Below are positions 7,363 to 14,666 of a stretch of 14,814 nucleotides of DNA, piece by piece. The stretch is from assembly GCA_002336675.1 (NCBI GenBank), contig DDEI01000070.1, forward strand, positions 1 to 14,814. The letters are read 5' to 3'. The first letter of the stretch is position 1; each line of letters opens with the position of its first letter. Origin of the DNA: Flavobacteriales bacterium UBA1958 (GTDB lineage Bacteria > Bacteroidota > Bacteroidia > Flavobacteriales_D > Sanyastnellaceae). The translations under genes and the position numbers were made by a program. Below the pieces are notes generated by a model. That model saw nothing but the letters and a program-made list of their open reading frames with translations, made no database searches and had not been told where the DNA came from.

Positions 7363-7952
7363 TTTTGATGTGGAATAGACAAAGAAAGAGTGAAGTAAGC
7401 TAAGTTCTTAGTTACATTTAATATTTGATAATCCAAAAACCCATCTATTTTCTTCGCCATGGTTAAAAAGCCTAATCCAGCTCCTCCTTTTTGATTGAAA
7501 TTATCGTTACAGAGAGTTTCTATGTATCGCTTTTTTAACTCGTTTTGGTTCAGTCTGTTTATTGTGTTGAGCTTCTGTTCTAAAGTGATTATTTCGTTGG
7601 CAGAAATCAAATTCCCTGTTTTGATAGTAAAGTTAAAATCGCAATGCTCAATAATTACAAAGGAATTTGCCTTTCCGTTTTGATCCTTAGCGCTATGATT
7701 TGCTATGTTTTGAAGGGCTTCAATTAAAAGGCTGCAAATGCTTCTCATTATTTGTCTCTTCGATCCGGTTTCTAATATGGTCTCCTCGGTAATTTTTAAT
7801 AAGGATTCTATTTTAACTCCGCTTAAATCTCCAAAATGACTGATTAAAACCGTCTTTTTGGATAAGTCTGAGGACACCAGTTCTAGGTATCGGTGCTTTA
7901 TAGATTCTAAAGGTATTTCAGAGGTAAAAGGTAGTTCAGATGTAACGGGCAT
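7359..7952 (-). CDS. SiaB-like protein (DUF6272, HATPase fold)
   Basis: A 197-residue protein resembling the SiaB family. In Pseudomonas, SiaB is a kinase acting on the STAS-type partner SiaC in a switch that controls cell aggregation and biofilm. Motifs of a GHKL/HATPase fold are visible: an N-box-like EALQNIANHS (E78, N82, H86), TGN (112-114), and the glycine-rich lid GGAGLGF (156-162). No signal peptide or membrane segment is seen, so it is cytoplasmic. No SiaC-like STAS gene or SiaA-like phosphatase lies nearby, so partners must be elsewhere if they exist. ATG 7952 is preceded at 7964-7971 by AACCTTTG, one mismatch from the -7 consensus. Its TAA stop overlaps the stop of the plus-strand repeat protein. 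Confidence 0.75.
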   Translation of the reverse strand: MPVTSELPFTSEIPLESIKHRYLELVSSDLSKKTVLISHFGDLSGVKIESLLKITEETILETGSKRQIMRSICSLLIEALQNIANHSAKDQNGKANSFVIIEHCDFNFTIKTGNLISANEIITLEQKLNTINRLNQNELKKRYIETLCNDNFNQKGGAGLGFLTMAKKIDGFLDYQILNVTKNLAYFTLSLSIPHQN

Positions 7953-7963
7953 TTATTTATAAG

Positions 7964-7971
7964 CAAAGGTT
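7964..7971 (-). promoter_or_regulatory. Possible promoter of the SiaB-like gene (AACCTTTG)
   Basis: Read on the minus strand, AACCTTTG differs from TAnnTTTG at one base and shares CCTTTG with the dnaB and tgt elements. It would give a leader of about 8 bases. No -33 TTG is visible at the normal distance. Confidence 0.4.
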
Positions 7972-8193
7972 GTCATAAATTTACTATTTTTTTTCGATGA
8001 AATCTATTTAATCACCGATGAATTACTTGTTTAGTTCATTTCGTGATAAATTAAGCCACTTTTTTTCAAAGCTAATGCTCTGTTATCTTCTTGACATTGA
8101 CTTGTTTTGACTTTTCAGACGATTTATTTAAAACTGAGAAATCATAAATGATTGATACACTTATGTTTTAAGTTAATAAATTACGTACTGGTA

Positions 8194-8460
8194 TTAATAC
8201 CTTTTGATACTTTTTAGCGGTACTATGCTATGTCCTTCGGGAGTGGTTATCATGTGATAAAATTCTTTACACAAATAATTTATTGGCCTACTGAACCTCC
8301 GGCCTTCTATATAACAATCCCATGCTTCTAGAGCTATTTTCTTGGTTACATTCCACGCATAAGAGTTATATCCAGATGGTCTGGAGATGGAATTAATGTG
8401 TCGTTGAGCTTCTGCTAAATTGTGCATGATATATTCTTTTTTGAACACATCAAATTTCAT
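8194..8460 (-). CDS. Hypothetical 88-residue protein
   Basis: I do not recognise this protein. It is a small soluble-looking product rich in aromatic and basic residues (YNSYAWNV, AWDCYIEGRRF, LCKEFYHMI, ending KSIKRY), without signal peptide or membrane helix. The composition looks like a real folded protein rather than a random frame. It starts 68 bases downstream of the WYL regulator on the same strand, so it could be read from the regulator's transcript. A weak -7-like TACTTTTC at 8499-8506 could alternatively serve it. ATG 8460 is the first start; an internal ATG at residue 12 is possible. A 12-bp palindrome GGTATTAATACC overlaps its stop. Confidence 0.5.
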   Translation of the reverse strand: MKFDVFKKEYIMHNLAEAQRHINSISRPSGYNSYAWNVTKKIALEAWDCYIEGRRFSRPINYLCKEFYHMITTPEGHSIVPLKSIKRY

Positions 8461-8528
8461 AGGCTAGACCGTAATCAATTTACGCTCTAATTAAGAGAGA
8501 AAAGTATATGTGGTAAATTCACTTAAAA

Positions 8529-9545
8529 TCAATACTTTAAGGCGGAATTTAAAATAATTTGTTTTACTCTTTGACGTAGTTTTTTAGGCTCTAGCACTTC
8601 TGCGTTATCCCCAAAAGAAAGAATTAACTGTACTAATTCTATTGTTTGCAATGCGAATAACTCTACTGACAAGTATTCTTCATTCTCCTCCACAAGGACT
8701 TGAGAATGATGAATAGGCCTAGTCTTTATGTACTTTCCTTGAAGGGCTGAGAATTTAATTCGAATTCTCACTGGAACTCCATTGAGCTCGGTTATACCTA
8801 TAGAATGTTTAAAAAATCGATCAGGGTTAAATCCTCGCACTTCTTCAAATTTTTCTTTTAAGAGTTTCGTTTTTTGAATTCTGTCAAGACTAAAGGTTAA
8901 ATAATCACTTCTATTATCTGACCAAGAAATGACATACCACCTTCCTTTATATTCTTTTAGTAAATACGGGTCTAAAATATACGTCTTGGTCTTATCCTTT
9001 TTAAAACTCAGGTATACGACTTCTATCTTTTTCTTTGATTTTATAGCGTCTATTAAGGGCCCTAAATATTCAGAACCGGAGTCACTTATGCTTTGTTCGA
9101 ATTGAATGAATTTTTCTTCTTTAATTTCGACTCCTTCAGGACTGGTTTTTATTTTATCAAAGATTCTTGCTATAGCACTACTAAATTGCTGAAAAATTTC
9201 AATATCCTTAAATTGATAGAGAGTTTGAGCGGCAAATTTTATAGCTCCTAAATCTTCCTCTTGAAGAGGAATTTCACTTATAGAGTAGTTTTCTTCTTCA
9301 TAGAAATAACCATTGTATCTTTTGCTGTACTTAATAGGAGCGTAGTATCCGAGTTCTCCCTCGTTTCTCATAGCGTACAAGTCTTTTTCGATAGTACTAT
9401 CAGAGATGCGCTCTCCAAAGCTCCCATAGAGTGATTCTTCACAAGCTTCTTTAATCTCTTCCTTTGTAGGGTAGGGCTTTGACTTACTGCCTATGAGACG
9501 GTCTATAATTCTATATCTTAAAAGGGCGTATTTATTAGCCGGCAT
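8529..9545 (-). CDS. WYL-domain transcriptional regulator
   Basis: A 338-residue DNA-binding regulator. Residues 1-85 form a winged-helix-like N-terminal domain (e.g. SDSTIEKDLYAMRNEGELGY at 48-67, the recognition part). The middle is a helical linker. A WYL domain spans about 160-240, with WYV at 203-205 in place of the name-giving WYL and the conserved LDRIQ (220-224) that supplies ligand-contacting arginine. A C-terminal WCX-like extension follows from about 255. WYL regulators sense ligands, often nucleotides or nucleic acids, and in some genomes control defence or DNA-damage genes; the ligand here is unknown. No defence gene is adjacent. TATTTTAG at 9562-9569, one mismatch from the -7 consensus, would give a leader of about 13 bases. 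Confidence 0.88.
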   Translation of the reverse strand: MPANKYALLRYRIIDRLIGSKSKPYPTKEEIKEACEESLYGSFGERISDSTIEKDLYAMRNEGELGYYAPIKYSKRYNGYFYEEENYSISEIPLQEEDLGAIKFAAQTLYQFKDIEIFQQFSSAIARIFDKIKTSPEGVEIKEEKFIQFEQSISDSGSEYLGPLIDAIKSKKKIEVVYLSFKKDKTKTYILDPYLLKEYKGRWYVISWSDNRSDYLTFSLDRIQKTKLLKEKFEEVRGFNPDRFFKHSIGITELNGVPVRIRIKFSALQGKYIKTRPIHHSQVLVEENEEYLSVELFALQTIELVQLILSFGDNAEVLEPKKLRQRVKQIILNSALKY

Positions 9546-9569
9546 GAAGTTCAGTTTCTTACTAAAATA

Positions 9570-9941
9570 TAATAAAGCATACCTTTTAAATTAAACGTTT
9601 GCACTACTTTTTACAGTAACGCTTTTGAAAACCCAAGTCCAACTATTCTCCTCTGCTAAATCAAACGTTAACCAGCTAGTATGAAAAATATACTTAGTAC
9701 TTCATCTTAATTTTTTGGTTAAGTATAATTGCAGATTACTACGTGCTGGTTACAAGTTGCTGTTCTCAATATTTGTGTCTTCCGATAACTGAATGATTCG
9801 CTCTAAGGAGACAAATCTAAACAAGGTCATTCTGTAATTATCAATGTTTTTTGTGTTATCTCTTTTACTTGAGGTTTTATTTTTTTATGTTCTATATCGA
9901 TATTTAGCTCTTTTATTAGATTTCGGAGTGTGTCCGAACTA
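9570..9941. other. Gene-free stretch between the DUF554 gene and the WYL regulator
   Basis: No credible gene is present. An 8-bp inverted repeat, TAACCAGC (9669-9676) / GCTGGTTA (9745-9752), encloses 68 bases that include a small CTTAA...TTAAG hairpin (9706-9723). AAACGTT occurs twice (9593-9599, part of the palindrome AAACGTTT, and 9663-9669). At 9922-9938 TTCGGA/TCCGAA forms a 6-bp hairpin a few bases after the DUF554 stop; it lacks a T-run on the minus strand, so it is a weak terminator candidate. Confidence 0.45.
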
Positions 9942-10643
9942 TTAAAAAGAAACTAGAGAGATGTAAATTTTCAATTTGAAAATGAACGGAGCTAATATTA
10001 AGGCGGGCATTAAGTTTAGTATTCTAATTTTAGTTATCTCTAATATATTTAAACTTAGACCTAAAAGAATTATCCCTCCTGTACTGAAAATGATATCTTG
10101 AATGTTTTCATCTAGATAGGGTTCTAAATATATAGCGCTTATGGTTAGTGCTCCTTGAAAAATAAGAAGAGGAATAGCGGAGAATAAAATACTTTTACCA
10201 TATGCTGATGCTAATGCAATAGCAGAGAAGAAGTCCATGGTAGCCTTGGTTATTATTAAATCGCTATTCCCTGATATTCCCTCTTGAAAAGTACCTAGCA
10301 GTGTCATGCTTCCTATGCAAAAAAGAAGAAATGCAGTTATCAAACCTTCACTGAATGACTTCTCTGATGATTCGCTCGAGTTAAATCTGTTAAGCCATAA
10401 GTTTAGCTTTTGCTCTATCAAAAATAGTTCCCCTAAGATGGCGCCTAGCACTAGGGATAATACGACCACTATAATAAATTCCCCATCAAGGTTAATGGAC
10501 ATCCATACTCCCAGAAATAGAGTGAAAACACCAAGGGCTTGGAATACGGTTTTGATTATTCTTTCTGGAAGACTTTTTTTAATCAGTATTCCTATTGAAC
10601 TTCCGAGTATTACGGTGCCTGTGTTTATTAATGTCCCTAGCAT
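9942..10643 (-). CDS. DUF554 family membrane protein (YqgA/YdfK-like)
   Basis: A 233-residue integral inner-membrane protein of the DUF554 family, whose members are probable transporters of unknown substrate. It has about six or seven hydrophobic segments. The family blocks are recognisable: MLGTLINTGTVILGSSIG at the start, CIGSMTLLGTFQEGISG near the middle, and TKATMDFFSAIALASAYG, plus a C-terminal GGIILLGLSLNILEI. Length is typical. The frame extends upstream to a TTG at 10689-10691, but ATG 10643 gives the family-typical N-terminus and lies just behind a promoter element, so I use it. The gene is divergent from tgt, with 94 bases between the start codons. Confidence 0.88.
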   Translation of the reverse strand: MLGTLINTGTVILGSSIGILIKKSLPERIIKTVFQALGVFTLFLGVWMSINLDGEFIIVVVLSLVLGAILGELFLIEQKLNLWLNRFNSSESSEKSFSEGLITAFLLFCIGSMTLLGTFQEGISGNSDLIITKATMDFFSAIALASAYGKSILFSAIPLLIFQGALTISAIYLEPYLDENIQDIIFSTGGIILLGLSLNILEITKIRILNLMPALILAPFIFKLKIYISLVSF

Positions 10644-10648
10644 AGTTT

Positions 10649-10681
10649 CAAATTTAAAAAAGAAAGTTAGTCGATGAACAA
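10649..10681 (-). promoter_or_regulatory. Predicted promoter of the DUF554 gene
   Basis: On the minus strand TTG (10681-10679, within GTTTTG) is followed after 22 bases by TAAATTTG (10656-10649). This is the only promoter in the window with both a -33 TTG and a -7 TAnnTTTG at the spacing described for Bacteroidota. Transcription would start about 2 bases before ATG 10643. It excludes the upstream TTG codon as start. Confidence 0.7.
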
Positions 10682-10716
10682 AACCCTTCAATAAGGAACG
10701 ATGATTTTATGACTAT

Positions 10717-10730
10717 TAAAATTACCTTTG
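10717..10730 (+). promoter_or_regulatory. Predicted tgt promoter (TAAAATTACCTTTG)
   Basis: It contains the exact -7 element TACCTTTG (10723-10730). The whole 14-mer is identical to that ahead of dnaB. The predicted transcript start near 10734 leaves a leader of about 4 bases before ATG 10738. Only an imperfect -33 (ATG at 10701-10703, 19-base spacing) is present. Confidence 0.6.
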
Positions 10731-10737
10731 CTGCGCA

Positions 10738-11868
10738 ATGAAGTTTACTCTCCAACATAATGATTCTGGCTCTAAAGCAAGAGCCGGATTAGTAGAAACA
10801 GATCATGGAGTTATTCAGACTCCTATATTCATGCCTGTGGGAACTGCGGCTACTGTAAAGGGAATAACGCAGCAGGATTTAGAGTCAGATATAAAAGCAA
10901 AGATTATTTTAGGGAATACCTACCACCTCTATTTAAGACCTGGTTTAGATATCATAGAAGCAGCAGGTGGGCTTCATAAGTTTAACGGATGGAATAAACC
11001 AATTCTTACTGACAGCGGTGGTTATCAGGTGTACTCACTTAGTGATAATAGAAAGATAAATGAGGAAGGAGTAGTGTTTAGATCTCATATAGATGGCTCT
11101 AAACACTTATTTACTCCTGAAAATGTAATGGCTACACAGCGGGTTATTGGAGCTGATATTATTATGGCTTTTGATGAATGTACACCTTACCCATGCGAAT
11201 ACTCCTATGCTGAGAATAGCTTAGATATGACCCATAGATGGCTGAAAAGGTGTGTTACTAATCATCAGGAAAACGACCCGAAATATGGTTTTTCTCAAGC
11301 GCTATTCCCTATAGTACAGGGGAGTGTTTACAAGGATCTTAGGATGAAGAGCGCTGAGTTTATAGCGGAGCAAAATATGCCAGGAAATGCGATTGGAGGT
11401 CTTTCTGTAGGAGAGCCACATGAGGAGATGTATGCCATGACTGAAGTAGTGTGCGATATACTTCCTGAGGATAAGCCAAGATATCTTATGGGGGTAGGAA
11501 CCCCTGCCAATATTCTTGAAAACATAGCGTTAGGTGTAGATATGTTTGACTGCGTAATGCCTACTAGAAATGCCAGAAATGGGATGCTGTTTACTTGGGA
11601 AGGAACCATGAATATGAAAAATAGAAAATGGGCAGATGATTATACGCCTCTTGATGCTCATGGGACCAGTTACGTCGATTCCTTCTATTCTAAATCATAC
11701 GTTAGACATTTGTTTCATGCGAATGAAATGTTAGGGAAAATGATAGCAACAGCTCATAACTTGGCTTTCTATATGGATCTTGTAAAACAAGCAAGAGAGC
11801 ATATTAAGTTTGGAGATTTTTCAGACTGGAAAAATAAAGTGGTGCATAAACTTTCTGAGCGCTTATGA
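10738..11868 (+). CDS. tgt: tRNA-guanine transglycosylase (queuine tRNA-ribosyltransferase)
   Basis: Tgt exchanges guanine 34 of tRNAs with GUN anticodons for the queuosine precursor preQ1. Its 376 residues match the family. Visible are DSGGYQV (92-98, catalytic Asp92), MAFDECTPYP (143-152), IGGLSVGEP (219-227) and the nucleophile region DMFDCVMPTRNARNG (268-282, Asp271). The zinc-site motif, normally Cys-x-Cys-x-x-Cys, is replaced by DAHGTSYVDS (306-316 region), so all three cysteine ligands are missing; the later histidine in TAHN is kept. I recall similar changes in other Bacteroidota Tgt proteins. ATG 10738 follows a -7 element closely. The stop overlaps the next gene's start (ATGA), implying translational coupling with the permease. 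Confidence 0.96.
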   Translation: MKFTLQHNDSGSKARAGLVETDHGVIQTPIFMPVGTAATVKGITQQDLESDIKAKIILGNTYHLYLRPGLDIIEAAGGLHKFNGWNKPILTDSGGYQVYSLSDNRKINEEGVVFRSHIDGSKHLFTPENVMATQRVIGADIIMAFDECTPYPCEYSYAENSLDMTHRWLKRCVTNHQENDPKYGFSQALFPIVQGSVYKDLRMKSAEFIAEQNMPGNAIGGLSVGEPHEEMYAMTEVVCDILPEDKPRYLMGVGTPANILENIALGVDMFDCVMPTRNARNGMLFTWEGTMNMKNRKWADDYTPLDAHGTSYVDSFYSKSYVRHLFHANEMLGKMIATAHNLAFYMDLVKQAREHIKFGDFSDWKNKVVHKLSERL

Positions 11869-12944
11869 ATACTCTTGATAGATATATTATTAAGAAGTTT
11901 CTTAGTACTTTCTTCTTTATTATCATGGCGTTTATTATTATTTCAGTAGTAGTAGATTTTTCTGATAGGGTAGATGATTTTATAGAGCACGACGCTCCTG
12001 TTATGGAAGTATTAATTGGATACTACTTAAATTTTTGTATTCACTTTGGGAATCTTCTGAGTGGCTTGTTGATATTTTTAACCGTAGTGCTTGTCTGCAG
12101 TAATATGGCTCAGCGAACTGAGGTGGTGGCTATTCTGAGCGGTGGAGTTTCATTTAACAGATACTTAAGACCGTTTTTTATAGCCGCTACTATCTTGGTG
12201 ATTATTTTTCTTTTTATTTCACATATCGTTTTGCCATCTGCAAACCAGAGGAAGCTAGAGTTTGAGAATACATATATCCGTCCGAATTTTTATATCTCTG
12301 ATAAAAATGTTCATCGTGAAATTTCTCCTGGAGAAATAGTCTATTTCAAGTCTTTATCTGTTTCTAAGCAGCTAGGTTCTAAGTTTTCGATAGAGAACTG
12401 GGAAGAGGGCGAATTAAGAAAAAAAGTATTTGCTAATAAAGCCACTTATGACCCAGATAAAAAAATATGGGAGCTAAAAAAAGGACAGATAAGAAAATAT
12501 CATAAAGATGGAACGCAGTCGTTCGAATATTTTGCAGAGAAGGATACAACGCTAAGTCTTACTATAAATGATTTCGGTCATAGGTCTAGTATTAGCAGTG
12601 CTATGAAATGGGATGAGTTAAATGTCTTTATTGCAGAGCTAGAGAAGAAAGGATTTTCAGATGCTTCAAAGCATCAGATTGAGAAGCATCAGCGAACAAG
12701 TATTCCTTTTAGTATTTATGTTTTTGTGTTAATAGCCGCTTCTATAGCTTCTAGAAAATTAAGAGGAGGAACTGGGATTCATTTAATGTTAGCTGTAGTG
12801 ATAGGTTTCGTCTATGTGTTTTTCCAGCGAATAGCAAGTGTTTCTGCCACGAATGCAGGAGTAGATCCGTTAATAGCTGTCTGGATACCAAACATAATTT
12901 TCCTTGGCTTGGGAATCTGGGTTTACATTAAATCTCCGAAATAA
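11865..12944 (+). CDS. LptF/LptG family permease (YjgP/YjgQ)
   Basis: A 359-residue inner-membrane permease of the lipopolysaccharide transport system. LptF and LptG form the membrane part that, with the LptB ATPase, pulls LPS from the inner membrane towards the periplasmic bridge. The start MNTLDRYIIKKFLSTFFFII is typical. Three hydrophobic helices lie in the first 125 residues. A periplasmic jellyroll-type domain with ITPGE-like REISPGEIVYF spans about 130-275. Three more helices close the protein (about 280-355). Whether it is the LptF or LptG copy cannot be told from this window; the position after tgt is common in Bacteroidota. The ATG overlaps the tgt stop by 4 bases. It ends 8 bases from the convergent ispE with no visible terminator between. 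Confidence 0.93.
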   Translation: MNTLDRYIIKKFLSTFFFIIMAFIIISVVVDFSDRVDDFIEHDAPVMEVLIGYYLNFCIHFGNLLSGLLIFLTVVLVCSNMAQRTEVVAILSGGVSFNRYLRPFFIAATILVIIFLFISHIVLPSANQRKLEFENTYIRPNFYISDKNVHREISPGEIVYFKSLSVSKQLGSKFSIENWEEGELRKKVFANKATYDPDKKIWELKKGQIRKYHKDGTQSFEYFAEKDTTLSLTINDFGHRSSISSAMKWDELNVFIAELEKKGFSDASKHQIEKHQRTSIPFSIYVFVLIAASIASRKLRGGTGIHLMLAVVIGFVYVFFQRIASVSATNAGVDPLIAVWIPNIIFLGLGIWVYIKSPK

Positions 12945-12952
12945 AAGTCAGG

Positions 12953-13762
12953 TTACAGGGTGAAGATCCACTCAGAGTATCCCTCTTTCGTAAACATGTT
13001 TTTTTTAGGCTTGGTGTTGAATACTCCGAATATTGAGCTGCCGCTTCCACTTAATGAGGCGTATTCAGCGCCAGTATTTATAAGTGTTTCTTTTATGCGT
13101 TGTAATGCTGGATACTTCCCGTTGAGGGTTTTCTCGAAATCGTTTATCCAGTTTTCCTGCCAGTCATTTACAGTAATATCCCAATCGATATTACTCTGAG
13201 TAGTTTCAGATAAGTCTAATCCACCATAGGCCTCTGCAGTACTAATATGAATGTTAGGATTTACGAGAAGGACATACTTTCCTTTTAATTTAAAGTCAAT
13301 AGGAGTGATGATCTCTCCTCTTCCCTTGATCAAAGCAGAGCCCTGTATGCAAAAGAAAGGGCAGTCGCTACCTAGCTCAGCAGAAAGTTTAACTAATTCT
13401 TTGCTCGTTATTTTAAGATTTTCTAGTTCGTTTACTCCTTTTAAAACTGCCACAGCATCAGAACTCCCTCCTCCGAGGCCTGCTCCGATAGGTATGTTTT
13501 TAAGTAAATGAATATCATAGCAAGAGATGGCATACCCTCTTTCTCTAAGAAGTCTTAAAGCATCAATACATAGGTTTTTATTTGGGTTTCCCGGGATTTC
13601 AATATTATAAGCCTGAAATGAATCTGTGGTAGAAGGAATAATTTCTATGAAATCATACAGAGGTACTTTAGTGAAAATACTTTCAATTTCATGAAAACCA
13701 TCAGCTCTTTTACCTTTTATATAAAGGCCGAAGTTTATTTTAGCTGGAGCTTTGTAAATCAT
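12953..13762 (-). CDS. ispE: 4-diphosphocytidyl-2-C-methyl-D-erythritol kinase
   Basis: IspE phosphorylates the 2-hydroxyl of CDP-methylerythritol with ATP, a step of the non-mevalonate (MEP) route to isoprenoid precursors. It is a cytoplasmic GHMP-family kinase of 269 residues. The N-terminal motif APAKINFGLYI (5-15) holds catalytic Lys8. The GHMP glycine loop PIGAGLGGGSSDA is at 91-103, and LGSDCPFF (130-137) carries catalytic Asp133. The third GHMP motif SLSGSGSSIFGVF lies near the C-terminus. ATG 13762 is 4 bases after the era stop, so the gene is read with era. Its presence shows the organism uses the MEP pathway. Confidence 0.97.
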   Translation of the reverse strand: MIYKAPAKINFGLYIKGKRADGFHEIESIFTKVPLYDFIEIIPSTTDSFQAYNIEIPGNPNKNLCIDALRLLRERGYAISCYDIHLLKNIPIGAGLGGGSSDAVAVLKGVNELENLKITSKELVKLSAELGSDCPFFCIQGSALIKGRGEIITPIDFKLKGKYVLLVNPNIHISTAEAYGGLDLSETTQSNIDWDITVNDWQENWINDFEKTLNGKYPALQRIKETLINTGAEYASLSGSGSSIFGVFNTKPKKNMFTKEGYSEWIFTL

Positions 13763-13766
13763 TTGT

Positions 13767-14648
13767 CTAGTCTAGGTAGCCAAATCTTTTTAGCTTCTTG
13801 GCGTCATCTCTCCAGTCCTTATCTACCTTGACGAATAATTGTAAGAAGACTTTTTTATCTATAAATCGTTCTATATCTCGCCTAGCTTCAGTTCCTACTC
13901 TTTTTAGTGCTATCCCACCTTTACCAATGATGATTCCCTTTTGACTTTCTCTCATTACGTAGATAAGAGCTCTAACACGCACTATTTTTTTCTCTACAAT
14001 ATATTCTTCCACCTCGACTTCAGATGAATACGGAATTTCCTGCTTGTAGTGAGTCATGATTTTTTCTCTAATAATCTCACTTACGAAAAAACGCATGGGT
14101 TTATCGGTCAGTTCATCTTTTGGGAAGTATGGGGGAGATTCAGGAACTAGAGAGATTATTTTTTTCATAACCATGTCTACATTAAACTTGTGTAATGCAG
14201 ATATAGGAACTATTGTAGCATTAGGCAATTTTTCTTTCCAAGCGTCCAATTTAAGTTGAATTTCAGCTTGGTCGGTCATGTCAACCTTGTTCAGCACGAG
14301 AATAGTAGGGATGTCTATTTTAGTAAGCTTTTCAGCTAAAATGTGCTGATTTTCAGGCTTTTCATTTATCTCCACTACGAAGAGGAAAACGTCAGCATCT
14401 TGAAAAGCACTCTTCACGAAGTTATTCATTCCTTCATGAAGCTTGTATTTTGCATCTACAACCCCAGGGGTATCAGAAAACACTAACTGATAATCATCAT
14501 CATTGACTATACCCATAATTCTATGCCGTGTGGTCTGAGCTTTAGCATTTATAATGCTCAGTTTGGTTCCTACTAATTGATTCATTAGAGTAGATTTGCC
14601 TACGTTAGGTTTACCAATAATATTTATAAATCCAGCTTTGTGATTCAT
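13767..14648 (-). CDS. era: Ribosome-assembly GTPase Era
   Basis: Era is a GTPase that binds the 3' end of 16S rRNA during small-subunit maturation. Its 293 residues comprise a GTPase domain with GKPNVGKS (12-19), the switch segment KAQTTRHR (36-43), DTPG (59-62) and NKVD (120-123). A KH domain follows with GKGGIALKRVG near the C-terminus. The frame could begin at a TTG 21 bases further up, but that TTG lies inside the predicted -7 promoter element, so it would not be transcribed as a codon. ATG 14648 gives the standard MNHKAGFINIIGKPNVGKST start. It is followed by ispE after 4 bases. Confidence 0.97.
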   Translation of the reverse strand: MNHKAGFINIIGKPNVGKSTLMNQLVGTKLSIINAKAQTTRHRIMGIVNDDDYQLVFSDTPGVVDAKYKLHEGMNNFVKSAFQDADVFLFVVEINEKPENQHILAEKLTKIDIPTILVLNKVDMTDQAEIQLKLDAWKEKLPNATIVPISALHKFNVDMVMKKIISLVPESPPYFPKDELTDKPMRFFVSEIIREKIMTHYKQEIPYSSEVEVEEYIVEKKIVRVRALIYVMRESQKGIIIGKGGIALKRVGTEARRDIERFIDKKVFLQLFVKVDKDWRDDAKKLKRFGYLD

Positions 14649-14666
14649 GAGTAATTTACTTATAGA

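Noticed and set aside
8190..8201. Perfect 12-bp palindrome GGTATTAATACC at the stop of the 88-residue gene
   Set aside because: A few 12-bp palindromes are expected by chance in an AT-rich window of this length. It has no T-run to act as a terminator and is not repeated elsewhere.
9922..9938. Terminator after the DUF554 gene (TTCGGA/TCCGAA hairpin)
   Set aside because: On the minus strand the hairpin is followed by an A-rich sequence, not a T-run; it is noted only as part of the intergenic region.
10644..10737. A preQ1 riboswitch ahead of tgt
   Set aside because: The tgt promoter element ends 7 bases before the ATG, leaving no room for a leader RNA, and no preQ1-type pseudoknot with an A-rich tail is seen.
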